Made by a program: the position numbers and the translations under genes
Source of the DNA: Planctomycetota bacterium
GTDB taxonomy: Bacteria > Planctomycetota > UBA1135
NCBI GenBank assembly: GCA_004295085.1
Contig: SHNF01000011.1
Span: forward strand, 1-64,000
DNA: 64,000 bases
Reading direction: 5' to 3'
The notes under the pieces: model-generated
Told to the model about the DNA's origin: nothing
Database searches by the model: none
The model's input: the letters and a program-made list of their open reading frames with translations, nothing else
Shown: positions 26,939 to 34,390 of the stretch, one piece after another
Layout: each line of letters opens with the position of its first letter
How positions within the stretch are numbered: position 1 is the stretch's first letter

Positions 26939-28276
26939 TCAGGGACCGGCTTCCCGGCAGGGCGCGCCGGAGCGGCGCCACTCGTCCAGCGACTGCTGCG
27001 TGAGATAGAGACGGAACACGTCGCTGGAGAAGGGACGGCGCAGGAAGCCTTCCAGGATGGCGCCGTTGCGCAGCACCAGCTCCACGGTGCCGTTGGCATG
27101 CAGCAACACTTCCAGGGAGTCCGCCTCGAAGGTCTTGCGCAGCCCCCCGTCCGCGTCGAAGGCGTTGAGCTGCACGAAGCGCAGGCGCCCGCTCTCCACC
27201 GCTCCCAGGCCGGACAGCCGGTAATAGCCCTGGGTGCCGCGCAGCGACAGCAGGGCGTCCAGGCTGCGGCGCACGCTCTCGGCGGCGATGCGCGCCTCCG
27301 GCGTAGGCTCCTCCCCGCTGGTGAGCGCCAGCTCCGGGAAGTGCGCGGTCCAGGCGGCGACGTTGATGCCCGGAAAATCCACGCGCGCCCCGCCGCGCGG
27401 CAGCGGCACGCGCAGGCCGCCGCTGGTGCGATGGCCGTCGTGGAAGCGCGCCACCATGGTCTGGGTCATGCGGTGCAGCTCGAAGCTGACGCGCTCGGCC
27501 TTGATGAGGGCGTCCACGATGCCGTCCTGGTTCCACTCCAGGACCATGACGTGCGCCAGCTCCGGCCGGCCGGGCACGCGCTCGCCGGCCTCGAAGCGCA
27601 GGTGACGGTAACCGTCGAGATCGAGCAGTCCATTGAGGACCGGCAGCCAGGGATCCGGTTCCGCCTCCGCGGGCGGCGCCGCCCCGTCCTGCCGCACCGC
27701 GTTCTCCGCCGCGTTCTCCACCACGCTCTCCGGACCGGGCACGAGCGGAAGCTGCGGCGATGCCTGGCGCGAGACCAGCAGCTCCTGCTCCCGCGCCAGC
27801 AATTGCTCGGTCAGATCCAGGATGCGCTGCTGATCGTGGCGGCGGCCGGCACGCTCGGAGTCCAGCTCTGCCTGCAGCGACTGGAAGGCGGAGGAGGCAG
27901 AGCTCTCCAGCTCGATCGGCGGCGCCGCGGACAGCGCCGGGGCCGCGTGCACCAGCGGCGCCGCAGCCGGTCCGGCGCCGGCGTGGGGCTCCGGATGCGC
28001 TGGCTGCAGGACTGCGGCTCGCTCCGGCGGCGCCTGCGCCAGCTCCAGCCCCGGCACAGGCGGGTCGGCGACGCCGGGGTGCGTCGCCAGCCGCCCCAGG
28101 GCCGCCCCCAGGGCCACGCCGGCGACCGCGAGCGCCACCGCCGGCAGGGTCAGGCGGCTGCGCCGGGCGCGGTCGTGCAGCCGGGCGTGCTGCTCCAGAA
28201 GGCGGCGATGGGAGTGCTCCAGCCGCGCCAGCTCGCGCTGCAGCACGTCCCAGTCTTCCGGGGTCGGGCCACTCAT
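26939..28276 (-). CDS. Membrane-anchored coiled-coil protein of unknown function
   Basis: I do not recognise a family. The 445-aa product has a short charged N-terminal helix (about 10-40, heptad-like ELARLEHSHRRLLEQHARL), one transmembrane helix at about 43-62 (LPAVALAVAGVALGAALG), a proline/alanine-rich linker, a second coiled coil at about 135-175 (QRILDLTEQLLAREQELL), and a C-terminal globular region with short strands such as GRPELAHVMVLEWNQDGIVDALI and RLYLTQQSLDEW. Type II topology (C-terminus in the periplasm) is likely. Its start overlaps the stop of the upstream lipoprotein gene (ATGA, 28273-28276) and it runs into xseA, so it is co-expressed with the pab-xse operon. Confidence 0.75.
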   Translation of the reverse strand: MSGPTPEDWDVLQRELARLEHSHRRLLEQHARLHDRARRSRLTLPAVALAVAGVALGAALGRLATHPGVADPPVPGLELAQAPPERAAVLQPAHPEPHAGAGPAAAPLVHAAPALSAAPPIELESSASSAFQSLQAELDSERAGRRHDQQRILDLTEQLLAREQELLVSRQASPQLPLVPGPESVVENAAENAVRQDGAAPPAEAEPDPWLPVLNGLLDLDGYRHLRFEAGERVPGRPELAHVMVLEWNQDGIVDALIKAERVSFELHRMTQTMVARFHDGHRTSGGLRVPLPRGGARVDFPGINVAAWTAHFPELALTSGEEPTPEARIAAESVRRSLDALLSLRGTQGYYRLSGLGAVESGRLRFVQLNAFDADGGLRKTFEADSLEVLLHANGTVELVLRNGAILEGFLRRPFSSDVFRLYLTQQSLDEWRRSGAPCREAGP

Positions 28277-28917
28277 TCCTGCTTCCTTTCGACGCGCTCC
28301 GGCTCCAGGAATTCCCGCCGTTGCCGCTCGTTCCACCGCTGCGCCTCCAGCATCACGTGTTCTTCGTTCCGCTCCCAGCGCAGCGAAGCAGCACCCTGGG
28401 TCTGGGGGGCCGGCAGCCGGGTCTGGCCATCCTCCCCCAGCAGCAGGAAGCTGCGCCGCTGGGCGCCCGGAAGCGCCGGATCGGGCTGCGGGCCCCCGTT
28501 GGCGAGCCCGAGCCACAGGTTGCGCGCGCGCGGATCCAGGTCCCCCGGCGGGTCGGGCAGCGGCAGGAAACGCTTGCCGGATTCGTCCTCCAGGTGGCCG
28601 GAGGACGTCAGCTCGGCGGCGGCGCCGACCAGGTGCACGCGCACCAGCTCGCGTTCGGGATCGAGCCGCAGCGCGCCGCGCAGCATGTCCTCCTCGCGGG
28701 TTGTCGCGCGCACCCCGGCCGCCGGCTCCGGCAGGGCCTCGGCCAGGACGCGCAGCCCCTTGCCGTCTTCACCGGCCCAGGCCAGGCGCGCTTCCACGCG
28801 GTGGAGGTCCGGCTGCGGCGGCGCCGCCTCCGCGCCACAGGCGCCCAGCGCCAACAAGGTGATCCGCCAGGCCGGGGGGAGGCGCCGGCGGCAGGGGGCT
28901 ATTGCGGATCCTTCCAA
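28273..28917 (-). CDS. Hypothetical lipoprotein
   Basis: Protein of 214 aa with no family I recognise. The N-terminus has basic residues and a short hydrophobic stretch ending in a lipobox-like LALGAC (Cys27), so it is probably lipid-anchored in the envelope. The rest is charged, without repeats, and ends in a Glu/Arg-rich helix (WNERQRREFLEPERVERKQE). It overlaps the HEAT-like gene upstream by 19 bases and the membrane-protein gene downstream by four. The three overlapping genes may form one envelope complex; that is inference. Confidence 0.65.
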   Translation of the reverse strand: MEGSAIAPCRRRLPPAWRITLLALGACGAEAAPPQPDLHRVEARLAWAGEDGKGLRVLAEALPEPAAGVRATTREEDMLRGALRLDPERELVRVHLVGAAAELTSSGHLEDESGKRFLPLPDPPGDLDPRARNLWLGLANGGPQPDPALPGAQRRSFLLLGEDGQTRLPAPQTQGAASLRWERNEEHVMLEAQRWNERQRREFLEPERVERKQE

Positions 28918-29708
28918 AACTCAGGCTTGTTCTTGTTGTTGTTCCACCACTTCGTCCAGTCCAGGGGTTGATCGAAGGACATCGGAGTGAGCGCCTTCAA
29001 GGCGTCGACGAGGGGGCCGCGCACGGTGGTGTATTTCTGCACCGAGGTCGTGTCCTCGATGTTGGAGGCGGCGTTGGAATACGACTCGAGGATCTTGACC
29101 AGGTTCTCCACCATGTACTGGCGGCTCTTGCCGGGCGCGCCGGAGAACTGGGCCATGGCCTTGGCCGCCGCCGCGATGACGACGTCCTGGTGGAAGTCCA
29201 GGAGATCCACCAGCTCCTTGTCCTTGCTGTAGTCCTTGGTGTAGCCGATCTGCTCGACCATGAAGGCGCGGTCGTCCGGGTACTTGTCGAAGCGGTCCTG
29301 CTTGTACGCGTTCACCAGGTAGCCGGCGCCGTGACTGCCCATCTGCCCCAGCGCGATGGCGGCCGCCTTCCACAGGCGCAGGTGCGGCTCCGTCACCTGC
29401 TTGCGCGCGGTGAAAGCCACCCACACGGTGTCGGCGAGCAGCTTCTGCTCCTTCTCCAGCTCCTTCTTCTTCTTCTTCAGCTCCTCGGCGCTGCCCTCCT
29501 TCAGCTCGAGCATGTCCTCGATCTCGCGCAGCTCCGTGGCATTGGCCTTGGAGCGCTGCACGAACTTGTCGATGTGCGGAATGGCTTCGTCCTCACGGTC
29601 GCGGTCCGCGAGGATCTCCTTGTAGGCGTCGACTTCCTGCTTCAACTCGTCGGCGGGGTCCGCCGACTGAACCAGCGCGGCACTGGCGAGGAGGAGGCTC
29701 AGGATCAT
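28899..29708 (-). CDS. Secreted HEAT-like helical repeat protein
   Basis: Protein of 269 aa, all-helical apart from a signal peptide at 1-15 (MILSLLLASAALVQS). A lysine/glutamate-rich coiled coil lies at about 60-95, followed by HEAT-like helices (LWKAAAIALGQMG, DVVIAAAAKAMAQF) and a C-terminal aromatic motif DWTKWWNNNKNKPEFW, which I know from planctomycete HEAT-repeat proteins. Partner and role are unknown. Its start overlaps the pabC stop by ATGA (29705-29708), an odd pairing of a secreted scaffold with folate synthesis. Confidence 0.8.
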   Translation of the reverse strand: MILSLLLASAALVQSADPADELKQEVDAYKEILADRDREDEAIPHIDKFVQRSKANATELREIEDMLELKEGSAEELKKKKKELEKEQKLLADTVWVAFTARKQVTEPHLRLWKAAAIALGQMGSHGAGYLVNAYKQDRFDKYPDDRAFMVEQIGYTKDYSKDKELVDLLDFHQDVVIAAAAKAMAQFSGAPGKSRQYMVENLVKILESYSNAASNIEDTTSVQKYTTVRGPLVDALKALTPMSFDQPLDWTKWWNNNKNKPEFWKDPQ

Positions 29709-30565
29709 GGTGTGGCTCGGATGGTACGGCCGGTCAGATCCCGCTCCGAGGTGTAAGCATGGCGCACTTGCGCCAGGAGCGGGCCGCCGGTCCCTGCCAG
29801 ATCGTTACGTACGCCCAGGATGGCCTTTGCCGGAATAATGCCGACCACGGCGTTGGTGACGTACACCTCCGCGGCGTCCCGCAGGTGCTCCAGGGGCACC
29901 CGCCCCTCCGCCACGGGCAGCCCGAGGCGGCGGCAGCCCCGCAGGACCGCCCCACGCGTGACCCCCCAGAGAATCCCCTGGTCCTCCCCCGGGGTCTCCA
30001 GCACGCCGTCCCGCACCAGGAAAACGTTGCACGACGTGCACTCGGCCAGGGCCCCGTCCACCGTCGGCAGCAGCGCCTCCCAGGCGCCCTGGTCTTCGGC
30101 CAGCCGGCGGGCGCGCTGCGAGCCGGCCCGCGACACCGTCTTGGCCGAGACCAGGGGGTCGGCGGGGTCGCGGCGGAACGGGCTCAAGCCCAGGACCACC
30201 TCCGCCGGCGGCTCCTCGCGCGGCCCGGCGATCCACAGGCGGACCAGCTGCGCGCCCAGCCCGCGCAGCACGGTGTAGCGCACCCGCATGGCGTCCCTCG
30301 CCACGTGCGGCAGGAACTCGGCCAGCCCCTCCATCAACTCTTCCCCAGCAAGCTCCATGCCCATCAGGCGCGCGCTGTGGTCCAGGCGCCGCGCGTGCTC
30401 CCCCAGAAACGGGCTCGGGACCCCGTCCTCGACCAGGAAGGCCTCGAAGATGCCCTCGCCGCGCAGTACGCCCGGCAGGTTCCCCGCCAGCGCCGGGGCC
30501 GCCGGATCCACCACCCTTCCGTCCACCATCAGGACGCTGACCGGATCCCGCGTGCGCGCGCTCAT
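29705..30565 (-). CDS. pabC: Class IV aminotransferase, probably 4-amino-4-deoxychorismate lyase
   Basis: PLP enzyme that splits aminodeoxychorismate into p-aminobenzoate and pyruvate for folate. From ATG 30565 it has 286 aa with GRV near the start, GEGIFEAF, the PLP lysine in SAKTVSR, and LAECTSCNVFLV with GILWGVTRG. D-amino-acid and branched-chain aminotransferases share this fold, so the assignment rests on its position: its ATG overlaps the stop of pabB (30562-30565). The longer frame to 30769 lies inside pabB. Confidence 0.9.
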   Translation of the reverse strand: MSARTRDPVSVLMVDGRVVDPAAPALAGNLPGVLRGEGIFEAFLVEDGVPSPFLGEHARRLDHSARLMGMELAGEELMEGLAEFLPHVARDAMRVRYTVLRGLGAQLVRLWIAGPREEPPAEVVLGLSPFRRDPADPLVSAKTVSRAGSQRARRLAEDQGAWEALLPTVDGALAECTSCNVFLVRDGVLETPGEDQGILWGVTRGAVLRGCRRLGLPVAEGRVPLEHLRDAAEVYVTNAVVGIIPAKAILGVRNDLAGTGGPLLAQVRHAYTSERDLTGRTIRATP

Positions 30566-31941
30566 GTCGGTTGTGGATCCGCCAAACCGGCCCGGAGGAA
30601 CGCTGCCTTGAGCAGCACCTCCTCCCACTCTCGCTGCGGATCCGAGTCCCAAACGATGCCGGCGCCGGCCCGAAAGCTCAAGCGCCCCCCCGCCACCAGC
30701 GCGGTCCGGATCAGCACCGAGAACTCGCCCCGCGGCTCCCCCGGCAGCCAGTAGCCGAGAGCCCCGCAATACGGCCCACGCGCCTCCCCTTCCAGCTCGG
30801 CGATCGCGCGCAGCGCCGCCACCTTCGGCGCGCCCGTGACGGAAGCCGGAGGGAAGGTCGCCCGCATCAATCCCGCCAGACCCACCCGCGGATCCCAGCG
30901 CGCGCGCACGCTGCCGACCCGGTGGAACAGCGTCGGGAACGTCTCCACGCTCCCCACCGAAACCACCTTGACGCCTCCCGCCGGCGCCACCCGTCCCAGG
31001 TCATTGCGCGCCATGTCCACGATCATGGTCAGCTCGGCCCGCTCCTTCTCCGACGCCTCCAGCGCGGCCACCGCCGCCGCATCCGCCGCGACATCGCCGC
31101 TGCGTGCCGCCGTGCCCTTGATCGGCCGCGTCTCCACGCTCTCCCCGCGCACGCTCAGGAAGCACTCCGGCGACCAGGACAGCAACGCTCTCCCCTTTCC
31201 ATCCTGCCAGTAGGCGCTGTACGCCGTCGGCTGCGCACGGCGCACCTTCAGATACAGCGCCCGCGGATCCGCCGGCGCCGCACACTCGAATCGCTGCGAC
31301 AGGTTCGCCTGGAACAAATCCCCCGCCGCAATCCGCCGCCGCAGCTCTTCGACACCCTGCTTGAACACCTCCGGAGCGTTCACCGGTCGTGGTAGCGCCG
31401 CCAACGCTCCTTCGTTCGTTGTCACTCTGGCATTCAGCAACCGCTGGAACTCAGCCCGGACCTCGTCGCGCTCTCGCGCATGACCCCTGCCATCCATCGG
31501 CTCCGCCCACAAAAGCCGCGCCTGCCCCGACACATCCCAGACGACGCCACGCCGATAGCGCGCGAACGAATAATCCGGAAAGCCCAATGGCTCCCGCTGC
31601 ACCCACGGATAACGCTCATACGCGTGCCCGCATTCGTACCCGAACCAGCCGATCCAGCCGACCGGCGCCTGCTCTCCGGCCTCGCTCACCCAGTTCTCCT
31701 CCGCCGCCGCATCCGCCAAGTGTTGTGCGGGATCCTGACTCGACGTCCCCGGCGACTTCCCCGCCGCCTTGCCAGCGGCTCCCTCCGCCACACGATCCGG
31801 CATCCAGGCAAGCAAGGAATGCCCGGAGCCTCCACTCGTGTCCAGCCATATGGCGTTGCAGGAGTCGGGCAGCGCCAACAGCGGTCGCGCGGGCTCTATC
31901 GAGCCCAGGTCCTCCAGCACGTGCACGCGGACGCTCGCCAC
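30562..31941 (-). CDS. pabB: Aminodeoxychorismate synthase component I
   Basis: Converts chorismate plus ammonia to aminodeoxychorismate. About 459 aa from GTG 31941. The chorismate-binding domain shows ETRPIKGTAAR (PIKGT marks PabB rather than TrpE), ELTMIVDMARNDLGRV, FHRVGSVRA, FPPASVTGAPK and GPYCGALGYW. The start is uncertain: the frame is open to 32085, but that part overlaps the divergent beta-helix gene, and GTG 31941 begins directly downstream of a GATAAT sequence, suggesting a leaderless message. No pabA-type glutaminase is in the window. It heads the long operon ending in nadK. Confidence 0.9.
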   Translation of the reverse strand: MASVRVHVLEDLGSIEPARPLLALPDSCNAIWLDTSGGSGHSLLAWMPDRVAEGAAGKAAGKSPGTSSQDPAQHLADAAAEENWVSEAGEQAPVGWIGWFGYECGHAYERYPWVQREPLGFPDYSFARYRRGVVWDVSGQARLLWAEPMDGRGHARERDEVRAEFQRLLNARVTTNEGALAALPRPVNAPEVFKQGVEELRRRIAAGDLFQANLSQRFECAAPADPRALYLKVRRAQPTAYSAYWQDGKGRALLSWSPECFLSVRGESVETRPIKGTAARSGDVAADAAAVAALEASEKERAELTMIVDMARNDLGRVAPAGGVKVVSVGSVETFPTLFHRVGSVRARWDPRVGLAGLMRATFPPASVTGAPKVAALRAIAELEGEARGPYCGALGYWLPGEPRGEFSVLIRTALVAGGRLSFRAGAGIVWDSDPQREWEEVLLKAAFLRAGLADPQPT

Positions 31942-31949
31942 AAGTCCTA

Positions 31950-31955
31950 TTATCG
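31950..31955 (-). promoter_or_regulatory. Possible -10 element placing a leaderless pabB transcript
   Basis: On the minus strand GATAAT (five of six to TATAAT) is followed by seven bases and then the GTG at 31941, so transcription would start at or next to the start codon. No good -35 is seen at 17 bases. Confidence 0.3.
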
Positions 31956-32063
31956 AGGGCCGGGTGGGCCATGCGCTGCGGCCAACTCGCGATTCGCACG
32001 CCTCCCCCGGCGCTCGGTTGACTTCCGCCGCGAGGGGCCGAAGACTGCTGCTCGTCTGGAGCA

Positions 32064-32068
32064 AGGAG
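32064..32068 (+). promoter_or_regulatory. Shine-Dalgarno site fixing the beta-helix gene start
   Basis: AGGAG six bases before the ATG at 32075. This is one of few clear Shine-Dalgarno sites in the window and decides this start against the longer open frame. Confidence 0.7.
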
Positions 32069-32074
32069 TTCCCC

Positions 32075-33262
32075 ATGCCGGTCACCGCAGTTCTGCGTGC
32101 TTTCGCAGTTATCCCCTTGCTGGCGCTTCAGGAAGGCCCAGATGAGTCCAGCCTTGCCGACGTCGCGCCTGCGTCCTCCCTGAGGTCCGGCGTGCACGCC
32201 ACCTCAGTGGCCAGCCTGCTCGCCGCCACCGGCGGACGGGCTGTCACCGACTCACGCGGCGCGACGTCCATCGTTGTTCCACCTGGCACGCACGCCTTGG
32301 GCCAGCGCTACACCTTCACGGAGTCCATTGAGATCCGCGGAGCGGGCCCGCAAGTCTCCGAGCTCGTCTGGGCTGGCACCGGTGGAGGCTTCGTCCTGGA
32401 CGCAGGAACAGGCACCGGGGCGGCACGCGTGCTTTTCTCCGTGCACGACTTGAGTCTCATGACCTCCGCGGCGAGCGCTGGGCGGGCAGTCGAGGTCGTA
32501 TCTCAAAGCGGAATTGGAACACACGAACGCACAGCCGACCTATGGAACCTGGAGATCGCTGGCGTGCCCGCTTCTGGAGGATACTGGACAGAGGCGATCC
32601 ACGTGAGCGGTGGGCGGGAAATGCGGATCCGCAATTGCGAGCTGCGGTGCGTCTTGACAGGGGCGAACAACACGCCCCCGGCGGGCACGACCGCCATCAC
32701 TTTGCGAGGCGGCTCGCACCCGACCAACCACGTCATCTCGGAGAATGAGATCCTGTTCTGGGACCGTGGAACGCGCCTCTCGGAGACGGTCGAAGGCGTT
32801 ACCATCACGAGCTGCACTTACTTGGCTTGCAATTCCGGGGTCGACTGGACCACCTCGGCGACCCTGCCATACCTCAACGTGGCGAACTGCCACTTCGACG
32901 TGTTCAACGTGGCGGCTAGCCTGTCGCGGTGCTCTGATTCCTACTTCCACGACAATCTGATCTATCGGCGAGGCTCCATGGCGAACGCCAAGGGCGTTTA
33001 CATCGGGGATGGTTCGAACAACGTCCATCTACACAACAACATCATCCGCTCACCAACGCCGAACCCATCGCCTGGCTGGGACGGGATCATCGTGGGCCAG
33101 GCCGAGTACATCAGCATCGAGTCCAACCACGTCATCAATGCGCACACCGGCGTCTGGCTGCAGTCGAGCTGTTCCAATTCCGTTGTCTTCGACAACATCT
33201 TCGTGAACTCGGGCAATCAAGATGTGGTGAACCAAGGCACAGGCAACAACATTCGTCCCTAA
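32075..33262 (+). CDS. Secreted right-handed beta-helix repeat protein
   Basis: Protein of 395 aa with a signal-like N-terminus (MPVTAVLRAFAVIPLLALQ) and an Asn/Gly-rich body that reads as successive beta-helix coils: MRIRNCEL, NHVISENEILFWD, VEGVTITSCTYL, LPYLNVANCHF, SDSYFHDNLIY, NNVHLHNNIIRS, EYISIESNHVINA, SNSVVFDNIFVN. This is the pectate-lyase-like fold found in polysaccharide lyases, epimerases and phage tailspikes; no catalytic residues can be assigned. GC is low for the window (33 of 60 in line 32941), suggesting recent acquisition. It is divergent from pabB and ends 23 bases before xerC. It lacks the shared C-terminal domain. Confidence 0.8.
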   Translation: MPVTAVLRAFAVIPLLALQEGPDESSLADVAPASSLRSGVHATSVASLLAATGGRAVTDSRGATSIVVPPGTHALGQRYTFTESIEIRGAGPQVSELVWAGTGGGFVLDAGTGTGAARVLFSVHDLSLMTSAASAGRAVEVVSQSGIGTHERTADLWNLEIAGVPASGGYWTEAIHVSGGREMRIRNCELRCVLTGANNTPPAGTTAITLRGGSHPTNHVISENEILFWDRGTRLSETVEGVTITSCTYLACNSGVDWTTSATLPYLNVANCHFDVFNVAASLSRCSDSYFHDNLIYRRGSMANAKGVYIGDGSNNVHLHNNIIRSPTPNPSPGWDGIIVGQAEYISIESNHVINAHTGVWLQSSCSNSVVFDNIFVNSGNQDVVNQGTGNNIRP

Positions 33263-33285
33263 GTCCACCGGTCCCGTACTCCTGC

Positions 33286-34185
33286 GTGGCGAAGGCCCTC
33301 GATCAAGCACGACGTGACTTCCTGAAGCACCTCCGGGAGGTGCGGCAGGTGAGTCCGCACACGTTGCGGGCGTATGCCGGGGACCTGGAGCGCTGCTTCG
33401 GGTTCCTGAAGGAGGAGTTCGGGGGGCTGCCGGCGTCCGCGGAGGTCAGCGCGGTCACGCTGCGGCTGTATGTGGCGCGCTGCGCCGAGTCGGGGTTGCA
33501 GCCGGCCAGCCTGGCGCGGCACCTGTCGAGCGTGCGGGCCTTCTTCCGCTGGCTGGAGGAGCGCGGGCGGATCGGGGCCAATCCGGCGGCGGCGCTGCGC
33601 GGGCCGCGGCGGCGGCGGCGGCTGCCCCGGTACCTGGAGGAGCATGAAGTCGAGGCCTTGCTCAAGGCGCCGCAGCCGGAGGACTCGGAGGGCCTGCGCG
33701 ACCGGGCCTTGCTGGAGGTCCTGTACTCGACCGGCTGCCGGGCGGCCGAGCTGGTCGGCTTGGACGAGGACGACCTGGACCTGCGCAGGGGCCTGGTGCG
33801 GCTGCAGGGGAAGGGGCGCAAGGAGCGGCTGGGGATGCTGGGGCGGCCGGCGGTGGCGGCGGTGCGGGCGTACGGCGAGGAAAAGGCGGCGCGGCGCCTG
33901 GACCGGGGGCCGCTGTTCCTCAACCACCGCGGCGGCCGGCTGACGGACCGCTCGCTGCGGCGGGTGCTGGAGCGCTGTCTGCGGCGGGCGGGGTTCCAGC
34001 GGGGCTGCACGCCGCACGCGCTCCGGCACTCCTTTGCGACGCACCTGTTGCGGCGCGGAGCGGACCTGCGCGCGGTCCAGGAGCTGCTGGGGCACGCCAG
34101 CCTGAGGACCACGCAGATCTATACCCACGTGTCGCTGGAAGGCCTGCGCAAGCTGTACGCGCAGGCGCACCCGCTGGGCCAGTAG
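33286..34185 (+). CDS. xerC: Tyrosine recombinase XerC/XerD
   Basis: Site-specific recombinase (299 aa) that resolves chromosome dimers at dif. The N-terminal SAM-like domain spans about 1-95; the catalytic residues are Arg152 (STGCRAAEL), Lys176 (QGKGRKE), His244 and Arg247 (HALRHSFATH), His270 (LGHASLRTTQ) and the nucleophile Tyr279 (IYTHVS). Length and motifs are those of chromosomal Xer proteins rather than phage integrases; XerC against XerD cannot be settled here. The start is GTG 33286. The neighbouring tRNA gene invites an integrase reading, but no attachment repeats are seen. Confidence 0.93.
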   Translation: MAKALDQARRDFLKHLREVRQVSPHTLRAYAGDLERCFGFLKEEFGGLPASAEVSAVTLRLYVARCAESGLQPASLARHLSSVRAFFRWLEERGRIGANPAAALRGPRRRRRLPRYLEEHEVEALLKAPQPEDSEGLRDRALLEVLYSTGCRAAELVGLDEDDLDLRRGLVRLQGKGRKERLGMLGRPAVAAVRAYGEEKAARRLDRGPLFLNHRGGRLTDRSLRRVLERCLRRAGFQRGCTPHALRHSFATHLLRRGADLRAVQELLGHASLRTTQIYTHVSLEGLRKLYAQAHPLGQ

Positions 34186-34189
34186 GAAA

Positions 34190-34217
34190 GCGCCCTCCGG
34201 AGCAGGCCGGAGGGCGC
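34190..34217. terminator. Hairpin between xerC and tRNA-Glu
   Basis: GCGCCCTCCGG (34190-34200) pairs perfectly with CCGGAGGGCGC (34207-34217) around a six-base loop, five bases after the xerC stop and just beyond the 3' end of the convergent tRNA. It probably terminates both. Confidence 0.7.
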
Positions 34218-34220
34218 GAC

Positions 34221-34298
34221 TGGTGACCCCAAGGGGATTCGAACCCCTGTTGCCAGGATGAAAACCTGGTGTCCTAGACCGGGCTAGACGATGGGGCC
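34221..34298 (-). tRNA. tRNA-Glu (anticodon TTC)
   Basis: The minus strand folds as a full cloverleaf. The acceptor arm GGCCCCA pairs with TGGGGTC (one G-U), the anticodon arm CCAGG/CCTGG encloses TTTTCAT with anticodon TTC, and the T arm AGGGG/CCCCT encloses TTCGAAT. The discriminator is A and CCA is encoded (34221-34223). The D loop is somewhat long (AGCCCGGTCTAG region). Confidence 0.95.
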
Positions 34299-34390
34299 GA
34301 TCACCGGCTCCGCCGCCGGGGAAAACGGCGTGAGAAGATAGAAAGAGGCCGGAACGCTGTCAACCCGACCCCCGTCCTCCTTCACCTCCC

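Noticed and set aside
32075..33262. Phage tailspike gene
   Set aside because: The fold would allow it, but no other phage gene is near and the signal-like N-terminus suits a secreted cellular protein.
33286..34298. Integrase plus tRNA as the edge of a genomic island
   Set aside because: The recombinase has chromosomal XerC/D length and motifs, and I found no repeat of the tRNA-Glu 3' end elsewhere in the window.
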